64,000 bases of DNA, taken from Gordionus sp. m RMFG-2023 (lineage: Eukaryota; Nematomorpha; Gordioida; Chordodea; Parachordodidae). Each line of letters starts with the position of its first letter. Positions within the stretch are counted from its first letter, which is position 1. The position numbers were made by a program, and so were the translations under genes. Positions 50,101 to 60,963 of this stretch are shown here, one piece after another. The notes beneath the pieces were generated by a model. It was not told where the DNA came from. It made no database searches and saw only the letters and a program-made list of their open reading frames with translations. The stretch spans positions 43,997,366 through 44,061,365 of the forward strand of contig NC_088777.1 in the NCBI RefSeq assembly GCF_954871325.1, read 5' to 3'.

Positions 50101-53100
50101 TCACATTATGGTAAAGTTTTGATTTCAGGTTTAATAAAAAAGAATGAAGATTAGGCTACCATATTTTTTATTATAACTGAGACACAGATTTTTTTTAAAA
50201 AATGAATAAGTTTTTATAAAATTATAGTGTAAATGTTTATAATGAGTAACCAAAATTACGTGCCCTCAGCTGATCCTGTATTGATTCCATATTTAAATGA
50301 ATGAATAGACAGTTATAGGTAGGGTTAAAGATATTGAAGGTTAATGTTCACCAAAATTTTTATTAAGTTAGCAAAATAAGACAATTTTAGAAAAACGATC
50401 CGAAAACTAAATTTGAATATGGAAAATATTTTTTATTCTATTCATAAACTAAAAGCGTTAAATGTTCCAGGTCCCTGATTATAATTAGAAAGGTTAATTT
50501 AAAAAACTACATTATGTTTATTAATAAATTCTTTGAAATATAAACAATAAATTATATAGCTAGATTTTGTTTTGATGAACAAAATTCCAGAAAATTTTCG
50601 GTCTCTCAATCTCAATTTAAGGTAATTTTTATAATAAAATTTAAGTGTATCAAGCGCCCAATAAAGGTATTTTATATTAAATTTAAATATATAAATTAAA
50701 AAATTTAAGGAGTTATAAATATTTTGCATTAGCCATTAATGTTTGATTTTACTATAAAGATCTGTGCGCCGTTAGCTTACGCCCGCGAGAAAATTTGTTT
50801 CTTGCTATAAATGAATTGTTTTAATCGGGCCGCGCTTGAAGTTAATTTTTTTCGACTCGACATATATAAATATAAAAATTATAATTTCACCGAATTAAAA
50901 AACTCTTTGAATTTTTTTAATTTTTTTAAAATTTCAATTTAAAAAAGTTTGTCATATACATATAAACATGACGGTTAAAAACGTGACAAACATTATAATA
51001 AAAAAAATATATATTGTATAAAATAAGTTATTTCTAAAAATGAATGACATAATAAATTTCGAAAGAAATGGCTAAAAAAAGGCGTAACTAAAATGAACTA
51101 TAAATAAACGAAATAGATACTTAAAAAAAATAAAAAAGGTTTGGGGATATTCAAGCGAGGAGTGCATGCTTATGTAGCTGAAACGTGAGATTTCTAATGA
51201 TATCCTAGGTAGATAATACCCCTCGTTGGGAAGTTTCACTATTTACTTTTTTCTGAAACTTTTGATTAACTGGAGAGCCTCCTTCACAAAAATTCCTAGG
51301 AGGTGATAACTATAGGCCTAAAGATAGTATTTTGAAGATCGGAGTATTTGTTTCTTTTAATGTTTCGGCGTGGGCATGAAATACAAATTGTGCTAGGTTA
51401 GAGGAGGGTCGAGACCAAGTAATAAAGTAAGTTGATCTATTAGATTGGTAAATAAGGAGACCTACTGTTTAACAAATTCTAAGTATTAAACATTGTCATC
51501 TTTAGGGATGAGATTTACTCATGAAGGGTTATAATTAGAATTATCAAAAGGTATGGTTAGTCTGATCTTTAAGAAAATCTTCCAAGGGTTTATCGGTCTG
51601 TGATAGTAACCTAAAAAAGAAATTATTTAATTATTTTAAAATTTTTATGAAATATTCACAATAGAATTGATTTTCTTAATCGAAATCGCCAACTTTTAAT
51701 TAAAACTTTTAATTAAAAGGACTTTAAAGATTTTATAAATGCTTTACATCAGTAAAATCATTGTACTTGAACATTAGTTGCATCGATATCATAATATATC
51801 AATAAATTTTTCATCTGATACCAAGTTCATTTTTGAGCTATCAACCATTTGATAAAAATTTTGAACTAAATAACATAACAGAGCAATAAAAATTTAAGAA
51901 AAAATTATATCAAATATATTTATATCATAATTAATAATATATCAAATGGAAGCAAACGACTTCATGGATGGCTTTCACGCCTACAAAGTTTAATTACTGA
52001 AGTAAAATATTCCGATCTCTTCTCCTTCAGTTCTATTGCATGTGCTTATTAAAACCCCGCACACTTTATTTGATAGACATTCAAGTCCATCAAGAATTTA
52101 ACACAATATTTTGATTGTAATTAAATGGTTTCTTCCTTTTACTTGTAGAATAGCTTGTTTACCTGTTCGAAATGTCGCAGACCGCTTTTCTACTATTTGA
52201 TAATTTCCCATAAATATTTCAAATAGGAATTTCTTCTGAATATATTTATAAAAAAAAAACAGATTATAAAATTTTTGATATTGATAAAAGATAACGAATA
52301 TTTAAATAAATATTTAATGTTTATTCGATGTTAGAAGCGTTAAAACTATTTTAAATTTTTTACTTTTCATTAAATGGCTATAAATCTTTTTAGTGACAAA
52401 TTGTACTTTTTAAACCTAATGTTATATATAAGACTAAATTTAAAAAGGACACCAATAAAAAAGTCGCCTATCTTTGAAATATAACACGAAACTACATATT
52501 TTGTATAGATATTTATATAAAAATATGATTTTTAACTTAATTTTATAAAATCTAGACTAGTATAACACGGTGCCCTAATTAATGCTCTCCGACAAAATGG
52601 TGATAAAAATATTTTAAAAATTGTAACTGATTTAGGGCGCACAAGTTTATCATAAAAAATTTTTATTATATGCTTGAAATAATTTATAACGCTAAACTTT
52701 TAAATTTTTTTATGAAGCATAATATAGTGTTTAATACGAATATAAACAAAAATTTATAATAAAATATTATTGGAAAATTGATTTTTTTTAACCCTCATAT
52801 GGCCAAGGTTGGTTAAATGGTACTTTAAAAACATATATTACTATAATTGTAGTTGATAGAATGATGGGACAAAATTAATTGGAATATTATAAGTTATCTA
52901 TATTAAATAAATATATGTTAATTAAAAAAATTCTATTAGCATTTTAATGGTATAAAATTTTAATATTTTTCAATTTATTTTTTTATTGTACTATAAGAAT
53001 CATATGTGAATTTATTTCAATTCAAAAAATTTTATGTGAAAGATCAATAAATAACAACTGTTGTAGATATGATAGGTTGACCATTAATAGATTGAGACTT

Positions 53101-55019
53101 AACAATATCGCTAAACAATGCAAAAAAAATATATATAATCAATATAAGGTATTCAGAATAAAGTGGTTCAGGGCTAATGGCCACCTCAATTATGCCTAGT
53201 CTTTTATAAATAATCCAAAGAAGATTGCTTGTTATAAAGTAATTTAACAATTAAAAAAAATAATATAGTAAAGACGAGAATAAGATCGAGGCAATATTAT
53301 ATTTCTATGAAGTTGAACATGATATTTCATCGGAGATAGTCAGTATTATCGTCGAAGAATTTTCTATTACTATACAAAATTTCCAGGAGATTATAACGAT
53401 CGAAAGGAATAATATTTATATGGTCCCATATGAGGGTAAAATCCAATTTTTAAGAATTTTACCTTGAAATTAAATTTTTCTATATGTATTTATTCACAAA
53501 ACGAAATTTGAATTATTTATTTATATAATTAATTAAGGATGTTCTGATAAATTGAAATCCACCGAGAACCCACAAGATCCGTTAATCCTTATATTAATCG
53601 CCGTTTTTTCGCTTATATTATGTGGAATATGTATAGGAGTTGTATACAGAAAAATAAAAGGTAATGATGATAAAAATTTAATTGAACTACGTTTTTTAAG
53701 CATTCTATCCCCTTCTAAAAAGTGTTATTATTCCCCAAAATCTTGCCAAAATTTATATTTTTTAGGTGATTAGGTTTTAATATATAAATCTCATGGAGAT
53801 TTAAATTCCCATCAATATTAAAACTTTTAAACTTGACCCTGCCTTCTAACTCCAATCAGGATCTTTTTTCAAAAGAACTCTCTCATTTGACTATTGTATG
53901 GTTTTTCGCAAGTAGATTTTATTTTTCAACAAGGTAATGTGACATGCCTTACATCAAAAATTTTGACTAGAAAAAAGTTTGACATTATTGGAATGACAAG
54001 TCCCTATTTGAGCCTTTATAGAAAAAAGAATAGGCAAAATAAAACAACAAATACGATTGATGAATAGGATAAAGTATTATTTTGCAAAAGCAAGGTGTGA
54101 AAAATCTTTTTCTACCTCTAAAAGTGTCTTAACAATCCATTAGAGCTGAAATATTTAACATCTTGGACTTTTATGCTCTTCATTTGATTTTAAATACCAT
54201 TTCTTAAATATATCACGTCTCGATTATTTATCAATATTAATAAAACTAACATTTTTGAATAATTAATCATTATAAGTTCAATCAATTAAAGTAGGTTTAA
54301 AGGATAAATATTGCTTTCAAAATTAATAGCTCGGCATTCTAATATGATTTAGGGTAGTATGATATTATTACGATATAAAATTTTGAACATAATAGAGCAA
54401 TAAAAACTTAAGAAAAAATTATATCATATATATTTTAATATAAAATATTGTATATCGTAATTAATAATATATCAAAGGGAAGCAAACTACTCCATGAGGC
54501 CTTCACTTAGTAATAAATAATAGCAGGGTTTGCTTTAATTTTTTGTAGGATAATTTTTTAAAATATGTTTTATAAGAGAAATTATTTATAAAAAAAAATA
54601 TAAACTAAGTTAATACTTTTAATAAATTTGTTAATATTCCTTTTATAGAATTCAATCCAAAAAAATATGCTCGTTGGAAACAAAAGGAAATGCGCAATCC
54701 AATTATACCCCACGAAGATGAACTTAAAAATATTCTAATAAAACTTAATCTAATGAAGGAATCTGATAAGAAATCTTATATAGTTATGCAAAAAATGTAT
54801 CTAACCTACTTTTACAACGAGTTTTATGACTTTAACTATGATTATATATATGATAAAAATTATCCCTATGACACTCTGGCCGAAGTCTCTGCCCCTCATC
54901 TATATCAAATGGATTTTGAAGATCTTGACATTGAGTTATATGCATATTATTCCTACGATCCTAATAACTATAATAAACAATACGATTATGATTCAAATTA
55001 TGAAAATAAAAATGCGTAA
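35184..55019 (+). CDS. CTLD–EB-repeat transmembrane receptor, copy 2 (17 exons)
   Basis: Exons: 35184-35247, 36980-37185, 37498-37646, 37691-37815, 37871-37999, 40249-40371, 40418-40552, 44239-44361, 44433-44546, 44596-44730, 48939-49055, 49105-49236, 49291-49406, 50560-50621, 53269-53435, 53538-53660, 54649-55019. They total 2391 bases (796 codons plus stop), all open; 12 of 17 exons have exactly the length of their copy 1 partner. The leader MREILIVLHFICRCTIFIIL is a better signal peptide than that of copy 1. The order is CTLD (about 32-181), eight EB-like modules (181-517), SEA-like region, membrane helix (about 647-669), and tail with 20 tyrosines. Head-to-tail orientation and intron similarity near exons show a tandem duplication. 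Function is unknown; the family marks suggest surface recognition coupled to intracellular signalling or endocytosis (inference). Confidence 0.87.
35560..35815. mobile_element. possible hAT-type debris
   Basis: GC-richer phrases (ACCGGTTTAAGGGCCCGGCT, CTCGGGGTTTGGACC, GGTCATAACATT) resemble the subterminal wording of the hAT at 24327. No second end was found. It lies in intron 1 of copy 2. Confidence 0.35.
36980..37815 (+). CDS. copy 2 exons 2-4: C-type-lectin-like domain
   Basis: Shows CSDTCPVDFWYIPKLGECW, DVWIGF, KWAPGEPSSQEGEDCVKY, LYDSRC and GLLCVKRHC. This is closer to canonical CTLDs than copy 1 (GEPS, EDC), yet EPN is still EPS and WND is absent. Introns here are short (312, 44 and 55 bases), unlike the kilobase introns of copy 1. 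Confidence 0.87.
37871..49236 (+). CDS. copy 2 exons 5-12: eight EB/EGF-like cysteine modules
   Basis: Eight 1-1 exons of 114-135 bases, each with six cysteines, for example CINNICQCKLGFYF, CESGLCGENKLCTCK, CLDGNCNIQAATCICK and CNITCQCGEGFY. Lengths equal those of copy 1 in seven of eight exons (exon 5 is six bases shorter). Introns 7 and 10 are large (3.7 and 4.2 kb), the latter because of a LINE. Confidence 0.86.
38541..38684. mobile_element. small MITE or palindrome, intron 5 of copy 2
   Basis: The ends AATCAGCTGATGACAGGCCA and (inverse) AAGTCAGCTAATGGCACGCC continue into CATTTTG on both arms. Related wording (GTGCCCTCAGCTGATCCTG) appears near 50260 in intron 13. Confidence 0.6.
42180..43490. 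repeat. degenerate ~125-bp tandem repeat with poly-C runs
   Basis: Three to four imperfect units in intron 7 of copy 2. Each contains a run of 8-18 C, a CTCCCT-like stretch, GATTAATTTTAATTGCAC-like text, a CTTGCTGAGAT/CTTGCGAGGTC motif, and TTTTAGAAAA before the next C run (C runs at about 42200, 42831, 42965; a C-poor unit near 43390-43480). Confidence 0.65.
45955..47600 (-). mobile_element. LINE (non-LTR retrotransposon) 3' half, decayed
   Basis: On the minus strand, in broken frames: a reverse-transcriptase segment (KKLYYAFFNLKKALDK near 47090, LYADHLV near 46850 where YADDLV is expected), KTKVMIGGENL, a cysteine-rich segment near 46680-46600 (PCDVYGKGVFRNSI, QCTKCQK, RCSGKKGS), then the longest open block KFCYLGDMLNLDGGVDSAVV...ARVKLAWKKFRE (46504-46214) and a C-terminal tail EGSRPRGRSRWRG and DAQDRQKWKRKIRGKTGLPV (46140-45985). 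This order is common in animal LINEs; I do not assign the clade. The endonuclease half and poly(A) end are not evident. It is GC-richer than its surroundings, consistent with a fairly recent insertion into intron 10. Confidence 0.87.
48651..48862. mobile_element. MITE in intron 10 of copy 2
   Basis: 212 bp with ends GGCCTCTCTTATGCTGCATTTATAG and the inverse of CTATAAATGCGGCC, flanked by a 5-bp TTAAT duplication. Internal GCGTTAT/ATAACGC motifs recur. It ends 76 bases before exon 11. The superfamily is uncertain; ends and a TTA-containing duplication could fit PIF/Harbinger. Confidence 0.7.
49291..53435 (+). CDS. copy 2 exons 13-15: juxtamembrane SEA-like region
   Basis: YACSLKGIFEFSALNYV, LDFVLMNKIPENFRSLNL and KIEAILYFYEVEHDISSEIV align residue by residue with copy 1. 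Exon 14 is 50560-50621 (62 bases, phase 0 to 2). The SEA assignment rests on position and strand pattern only. Confidence 0.76.
49512..50477. mobile_element. hAT-like non-autonomous element, intron 13 of copy 2
   Basis: The left end CAGGGACCTGGAAGAG and the right end (inverse) CAGGGACCTGGAACAT are inverted. Flanking T/A-rich octamers are similar but not identical. A matching left end sits at the same place in copy 1 (18421), so the insertion may predate the gene duplication. A secondary palindrome (GGGCAC near 50035, GTGCCC near 50262) lies inside. Confidence 0.65.
51868..51985. repeat. dispersed repeat, unit A
   Basis: About 118 bases (AGAGCAATAAAAATTTAAGA ... ATATATCAAATGGAAGCAAA) repeated directly at 54385-54512. 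It lies in intron 14 of copy 2. Confidence 0.8.
53538..55019 (+). CDS. copy 2 exons 16-17: membrane helix and tyrosine-rich tail
   Basis: Helix PLILILIAVFSLILCGICIG with a short basic stop (YRKIK), then the tail: KKYARWKQKEMRNPI, ELKNILIKLNLM, KMYLTYFYNEFYDFNY, YPYDTLAEVSAP. The first half and the YPYDTLAEV core are strongly conserved with copy 1; the last ~35 residues keep only the Tyr/Asp/Asn bias and the ending YEN-K-x-A. Confidence 0.88.
54385..54512. repeat. dispersed repeat, unit B
   Basis: Direct repeat of 51868-51985 in intron 16 of copy 2, about 80% similar by eye. Probably fragments of an unidentified element. Confidence 0.8.
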
Positions 55020-55783
55020 AATAAAAATTACAATCCTACCTAATATATCTTGCAAGCCCTTATTAAATCTAATAAATTAATTTATTGGCCCAAAATCGTC
55101 AAAAACTACGAGGTAAAAAAAATTTTTTCAGGTCTAGACCTGCCATAACATTTTTTAGAAGGCAAGTATTTTTGATATTCTTAATAAATTTCAATTTTCG
55201 CTAAAATTCTGTAAATTGAAACTAATAGATTTAAAAAAAACTAAATTCAATAATAAAGTCATAAGAGATGAAAAGGAAGTTTTAAAATAAGGGACTCCAA
55301 AAATTTAAAAGTAGGGGAGATCGGAAGAAAGTGGATAGGTTTTAAAATCCATAAAACTAAGAGGCATTGAGTAAAATGATCGAGCAATACCTCTAATTGC
55401 ATTCCTCTATGTAATACAAATTATAAATGTCAAACCATACATAACCAACAAATACGGAACATCATTTTTCTATATCATTGATGCCTACTCGTTGATCATA
55501 AAGAATTAATAGATAAAAACGAAAAAATTACTAGATATTTTCAAAAATAAAATTCTCAACTTCCCCCTAAAAAAAATCATATTTTACAATTAGTTTTGTT
55601 GCAGGTGACTATGCAATAGACATTAGGTTATTGTTTATAGTTATATACAATATATAATTTAAAGAATTGAAATAACTAAATACAAAAAGTGTCATAAATT
55701 TTTAGTTTTAATTATCCCCTTTTGAAGAGTTTTTTTACCATGGAAAATGATAGTTTATTAAAAAATAAAACTTTTATTTATTA
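55020..55783. other. 3' flank of receptor copy 2
   Basis: No gene seen. It presumably includes the 3' UTR of copy 2. Short random open frames only. Confidence 0.4.
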
Positions 55784-56030
55784 TAGAGACCTGCAGAGGT
55801 ATCATTTGCACAACCCGGCCCGGATATTTTTTTAAAAAAAAATTTTTCAGCCCGGCCCGGGTAATATTTTTCAGGCCCAACCCAAATTTTATATTATTTT
55901 TATTTTTAATTATTATAGCTAATAATGGCGATTTAAAATATACGGCCTTGCCTTTATTTAATAAAAAAAAATTTAGGCATGGCCCGGGTATATTTAAAAA
56001 AATTGAAATATGGCCGGGCCTGTAGGTCTA
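55784..56030. mobile_element. MITE with CCCGGCCC-rich ends
   Basis: 247 bp between TAGAGACCTGCAGAGG and GGGCCTGTAGGTCTA, inverse with small gaps. Repeated GCCCGGCCCGG motifs at both ends stand out from the AT background. The ends resemble hAT (TAGACCTG), as in the element at 32324. No clear target duplication. Confidence 0.7.
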
Positions 56031-58249
56031 TGATTTAATATTATAAACTTTTAACATAATTCACAAAGAAATATCATTGGTCCAGAATTAATTGAACTTT
56101 TACAATAATTTTGTTGAGATAAAAATTTGGAAATTTAGTTGTCGAAAAAATAATTCCATGCCTTTTAACAATAAGCAGACATTACGAAATTCGGGAAATT
56201 AACTTAATTATTCAAATTGTTTTTGACATTTTTGCATCATATCATCATAGTAAAATAATATTATGAAGTAAAAGAGAAAATTAATTTTGAAGATTGAATA
56301 ATATTAACGTATTTGAAAGTATGTATTATGGTGAATAATAACATATGTAAATTATTTTAAACAAATATATAATAAAAAAAATTAATCAAAATATACCCGT
56401 TAGAGAGCGTTTTTACATTTTATTTATTTATTAATATACTAAGGCATGCGAATGAATTAGAAAATAGTTACTTTCAACAGTTATGGAGATTGAGCTCTTG
56501 AATCTTTAAAAAATATATGTTGATGTTTCGATAAAAGTCCGTAAGAGATTAATTTTAATTAAAATTGCCATCAGAGAATTTAATTTTTTTCCTTATAATT
56601 TTTCATTTATATTTTTACGAAAGGAATTTATATATTTATTAAAAAATTTTAGGTTTTTTATGGGTGGCAATTAGGAGTGTTTCATTTTTATTTCAACCAT
56701 AGCAGGTTGAGAGTGATATTATTTTTCAAAATCATTGGCGGGCAGGCTAAAATGAAAACGATAGGCTGATATTTTCTTAAAAATCATGGGCTGGCGGGTT
56801 TAAATATTAAAAATATGGTTGGGTGGGAAATATTTTATCCCAAAAACTTTAATACGAGTTAGTGACATATTAACTTGTAAAAAAAGAACGCTTAACTAAT
56901 ACTAAACATTATATATAACATTTTTTTCTCCAGAGATAATGAAAAAAAAATTAAATAAAAATAATATACAAGATGTTCTTTTTGTTATTTATTTTTAACA
57001 ATTGATTTTCAAAAATTTTATCAGTTCAACAAGAACGCTTAGTGTTAAACACAGACACAGCTTCCACTATGCTAAACACACGTACATCTGGCGCAGAAGA
57101 TATGAGAATTGTATTATTAAATAAAAACTTTAACTTGGGGAATTATTAAAAGTATTTAAAAATTATTTTCAAAAAAAAACTTATTAGAACATTATTACAA
57201 GAATCTTAAAGATCATTATCGATTTTTTAAATATTTATAAGTGTTGTTACTTAAAGAAGCGAAATCAGTTTTGTTTTTATTTGTCGAGAGTTCATGCTTC
57301 TTTTCTACCTAATCTTATCCAGGGTCAATCCAATTTAACGTGCTGAGTTACCTCCATTCAAAAAAAGTATCACCATTATTAAAGGTATTACTTTTATCGT
57401 TCATTAATTTTATTATCAAAATATCTCAAAGCAAAAAAAAAACTGTAACGAACAAAATATTATATTATAATGAAAAAATTTAATTATGTATACATAATAT
57501 AAAAAGCTAATAAATTTTTGGATTAACTGCTTTATTCTATTTTTTCTTTTGAAAGAAAATATTTGTTAATTTATATAAAAAATATCTCACATTTCAAGCT
57601 CTTCTAATTTATTAGGTAAAATATCTAACATATGTCTAATTTATAAAATTGGTTCGGATCTACCTGACCGTGTAAAATCATTGTGATATTATTTAAATGA
57701 ACATTTGCCTTGATCTCTCATCTATTATGCTGCTTATTTCTTAAATAACTATAATTCTAAATTGTTGAGACCAATAATACTACTGAGGAAGTTTTAAGAC
57801 ATAAAAAATATTGCAAAAATCAAGAAAAATAGATTCTTTATAATAGGTATATTATTTTATTTTACAAATGGACCCTAACCCTTTAAATTAACATATTAGA
57901 ACATAATTTATTTATATTTATTTCTAACTGTATTAACATATAGTTTATTCCATGTGCAAACTGTATTGCATTAAGAATAAGCTTTAGTATGAAAACAAGT
58001 AAATATACCACTCAAATGAAATCAGGATTATCTAAAGTCGAAGTTATAAAATGGTGGTAAAAAAACTTAAGTTATTTATAAAATAAGCTGATAAATGATT
58101 TAGATTAGAAATATATTAATGGTATCATATTTTTGCATCAAATTAATACTGGTCGCTGATGCTTTAGAAACAATAATTGATTTTTAATAAGAATCTTCTG
58201 AAACATTAATTTAAATACCGAATTGACCATATAGGGTTCATTATTTAAT
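56031..58249. other. intergenic, degraded repeats only
   Basis: 56645-56830 has several GGCGGGCAGG / GGCTGGCGGG phrases that look like a decayed MITE end. Otherwise no coding signal on either strand. Confidence 0.4.
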
Positions 58250-58830
58250 TGCATTGTGTTAAATGCTACTTTTAAAAGTAGTTTTCGCTATCGCTATTTT
58301 ACAAAAAAAAGTAGCGCTACATCACTACCGCTATTTTTTTCAAAAAAGTAGTGTGGTATTAGCTACTTTAAAAAAGGTGCTAAAAGCTACTTTTTAAGTA
58401 ATTTAATAATTTTTTTAAAATATCTCTATTTCCAGAAATAAAAAATATTGGTATAAAATATGACAATTTAATTTTTATTGCAATAAATTTTCTATATTGT
58501 CATCCCCTAGTCTAGAACGGCTATCAGAAAGTATAAGGTTTGCAGTACTAAATAATCGTTCAACACAGGCATTTGAGAGCAATGCAGTATTAAATTTAAT
58601 ATTCATATTTTTAATATAAGATCAAAAAAATTCACACGAGTATTTTTTATAAAATACGTTTAGAGAATTTTCAATAATTAATATATATTTTAAAAAAACA
58701 TCTGTATTTTTTCATATAAATTAAAATTGCCTGAATTTTATAAGGTTGATGGTCTAGAAGATGTTGTAATACATTCTAGTGGAATCATATTTTCCAAATT
58801 TAAAAATGGCCCTCAGCAAATGATATAAAT
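58250..58830 (-). mobile_element. hAT fragment: one end plus dimerisation domain
   Basis: The left part has hAT-end wording (TGTGTTAAATGCTACTTTTA and repeated AGTAGC/GCTACT motifs, 58256-58400). On the minus strand 58600-58475 reads open as ALLSNACVERLFSTANLILS followed by DSRSRLGDDN, the hAT dimerisation signature, ending in a stop. The rest of the element is missing. Confidence 0.8.
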
Positions 58831-58964
58831 TTGAGATTAGAATCCCCATGAATTCAAAGAAAGTATTAATACGACATAATTCAATTATTACTTTTTATAT
58901 GCTAATTGATATTTTTAAAATGCTAATAAATTATTAAGAAATTAAATATATATTAAAAAAAACT

Positions 58965-59340
58965 AGGAGTGTATCGATACCACTTTTTGGAGGTCGATCT
59001 GATCAGATATTACCAATATCTAATTTATATCGGCCAATTGCCAATCAGATCTCATATCTGATTTTGTATTCTGTAAATATACTAATCGTAATAGTATCAC
59101 TACTCATCTAGCGTTTATAATTAAACAATACGATATCATAAGTCATTTAAATATATTATGATGATCAGTTAACATAAATACATTTATATAATAAGTAACA
59201 AACAAATATGTAATGAAATTTGAAATGAGTTTTGTAATATTAAAATGGCAATATATCGAATCAGAAAATTTATACGATTACCAATATTTAAAAATAATGA
59301 AATATCGGCCCATTCCGATAAAAATTATCGGTACATCCCT
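58965..59340. mobile_element. MITE with GTATCGATACC-type ends
   Basis: 376 bp from AGGAGTGTATCGATACC to the imperfect inverse ATCGGTACATCCCT. Inside are ATCTGATCAGAT-like palindromes. No unambiguous target duplication in the A-rich flanks. Confidence 0.65.
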
Positions 59341-60963
59341 AAAAAAATACTATTCTATATTTTTTTGGGAAAAATTAATAAATTTTGTAATCTTATATTT
59401 TAGGGAACATATGGTTAATGCTGAATTCAGCGTAAACCAGATGATAGAGAAACCCCTCACTACCATGCACTAGTTCCTGGAATAAGATAAAAAAATTTTT
59501 GGCTACCATGGAAAGATGCTGATATTCGATCTTCCCAAAACCTTAGAATAGCTATAACCTGGGGATAATATTTTCTTATAAAATTATGGCATTTTTGTTC
59601 CAATTCATTTGATTGAATCATAATTTATTATTGAATGCTTGCTAAATTTGTTAGACAACCTGTAATTTATATATCCGCTGGCTTCACTTCCAACATTCAC
59701 TATTGAATATCATTGTTCTAAAGTAATTAAGTAAAAAATTTAATCAAAGTGTTTTTTTTTCAGTTATATATTTTATACAATATTTAATTTGAAATCGCAG
59801 GTCTAATGAGGAAGCTCTACCTAGATAATTTATTAAAATTCTTATATCTTGTTACCTGCTTATCGGTAACATGAAATCTTAAATCGAATTTTTTTAAACA
59901 TTAAGTAGAATAAAGTGGGTGATGAGCATGTAATATAGAATAAAAATGTATAAAAAATGGGGTTGTAAAACATTTTTATTGTACATTAGTTATAGAAAAA
60001 TGATTAGATTTTAAGCTCTAGTAGCTATTTTGTGCAATAGAAGGTTCCAGAGATGGAAATTAGGTAATATAATATCAAATGGCTCATTGGCCTATTTTCA
60101 ATGAAAAGAAAGGGCGATGCAAAATGCAGATGTAAAAATATTACGAAAATGGGTATACCATATATGAGATATCTCTTTATTTAATATCCTCTCCTCTAGT
60201 AATTGTTTCAAAAATTTTCTATATATAATATATTAACAAAATATTTGATTGTAAAATAAATAATTTTTTGTAGTCTTTTTAAAAAACAAACTATTGATGA
60301 AATAATCGAAAAAAATATTTTTTTTGATTATCTTAGGTTTGCTCGAATAAAGGTGGTGGGTGTTTAATTATTTATTTTATAAATATAAGAGATCATATAG
60401 GGCTATGTTACCTTAAAAATACGAAATTAAATATTTGATTTAAAAAAAATAGGGTTTAAACTCTGTTTTTAAAATCAAAATAAATTAAAATGAAGGTCTA
60501 ACTAAATACTACTTATGATGTTATTCTAGGTTATTGATTGATAATTATATCAAAAAATTTGACCTAAATTAGGGTTAAGAAATTTATAATTGTTTGGTTG
60601 GACATTTTACGATCATAGACTAAACAGATATAAATTGACGGAAAACCCACCAAATTCCGGATAATATTAACCAGATGCCGATTCAAAGTCCCTTCGGAAA
60701 CTCGGGTCCGATTAAGTTTCTATTAAAATTTCTGCTAAATAAAGTTTAAAAATTGCCGAACCCTAATTTGAAGAATAGCAAATCATTTATTAGAAATTAG
60801 GAAAAAGAAATTTTCTATCAAATGCTAAATTAGGAATCGTATATAAAAATAACTTTACTAGTTTCATTTATTACATATAATCTGTAATTTTATAATTTAA
60901 TTATATTACGAAATAAATATTTTTTTAAAACAATATTTAAATAATCCAAATAAAATTTACAAT
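59341..60963. other. intergenic, 3' of DCAF7
   Basis: No gene seen. A slightly GC-richer block at 60600-60770 (CCGAACCC, TCGGGTCCGA) may be an old repeat. The region next to 60963 should carry the DCAF7 3' UTR. Confidence 0.4.

Noticed and set aside
50029-50156. Open stretch GTFPVIVYQVLTG... with acceptor and donor
   Set aside because: It has no counterpart in copy 1, the wrong phase, and lies inside the hAT-like element with a secondary palindrome.
59213-59473. 86-codon ORF overlapping the 58965-59340 MITE
   Set aside because: It starts within the MITE and runs out of it, with no domain and low-complexity composition.
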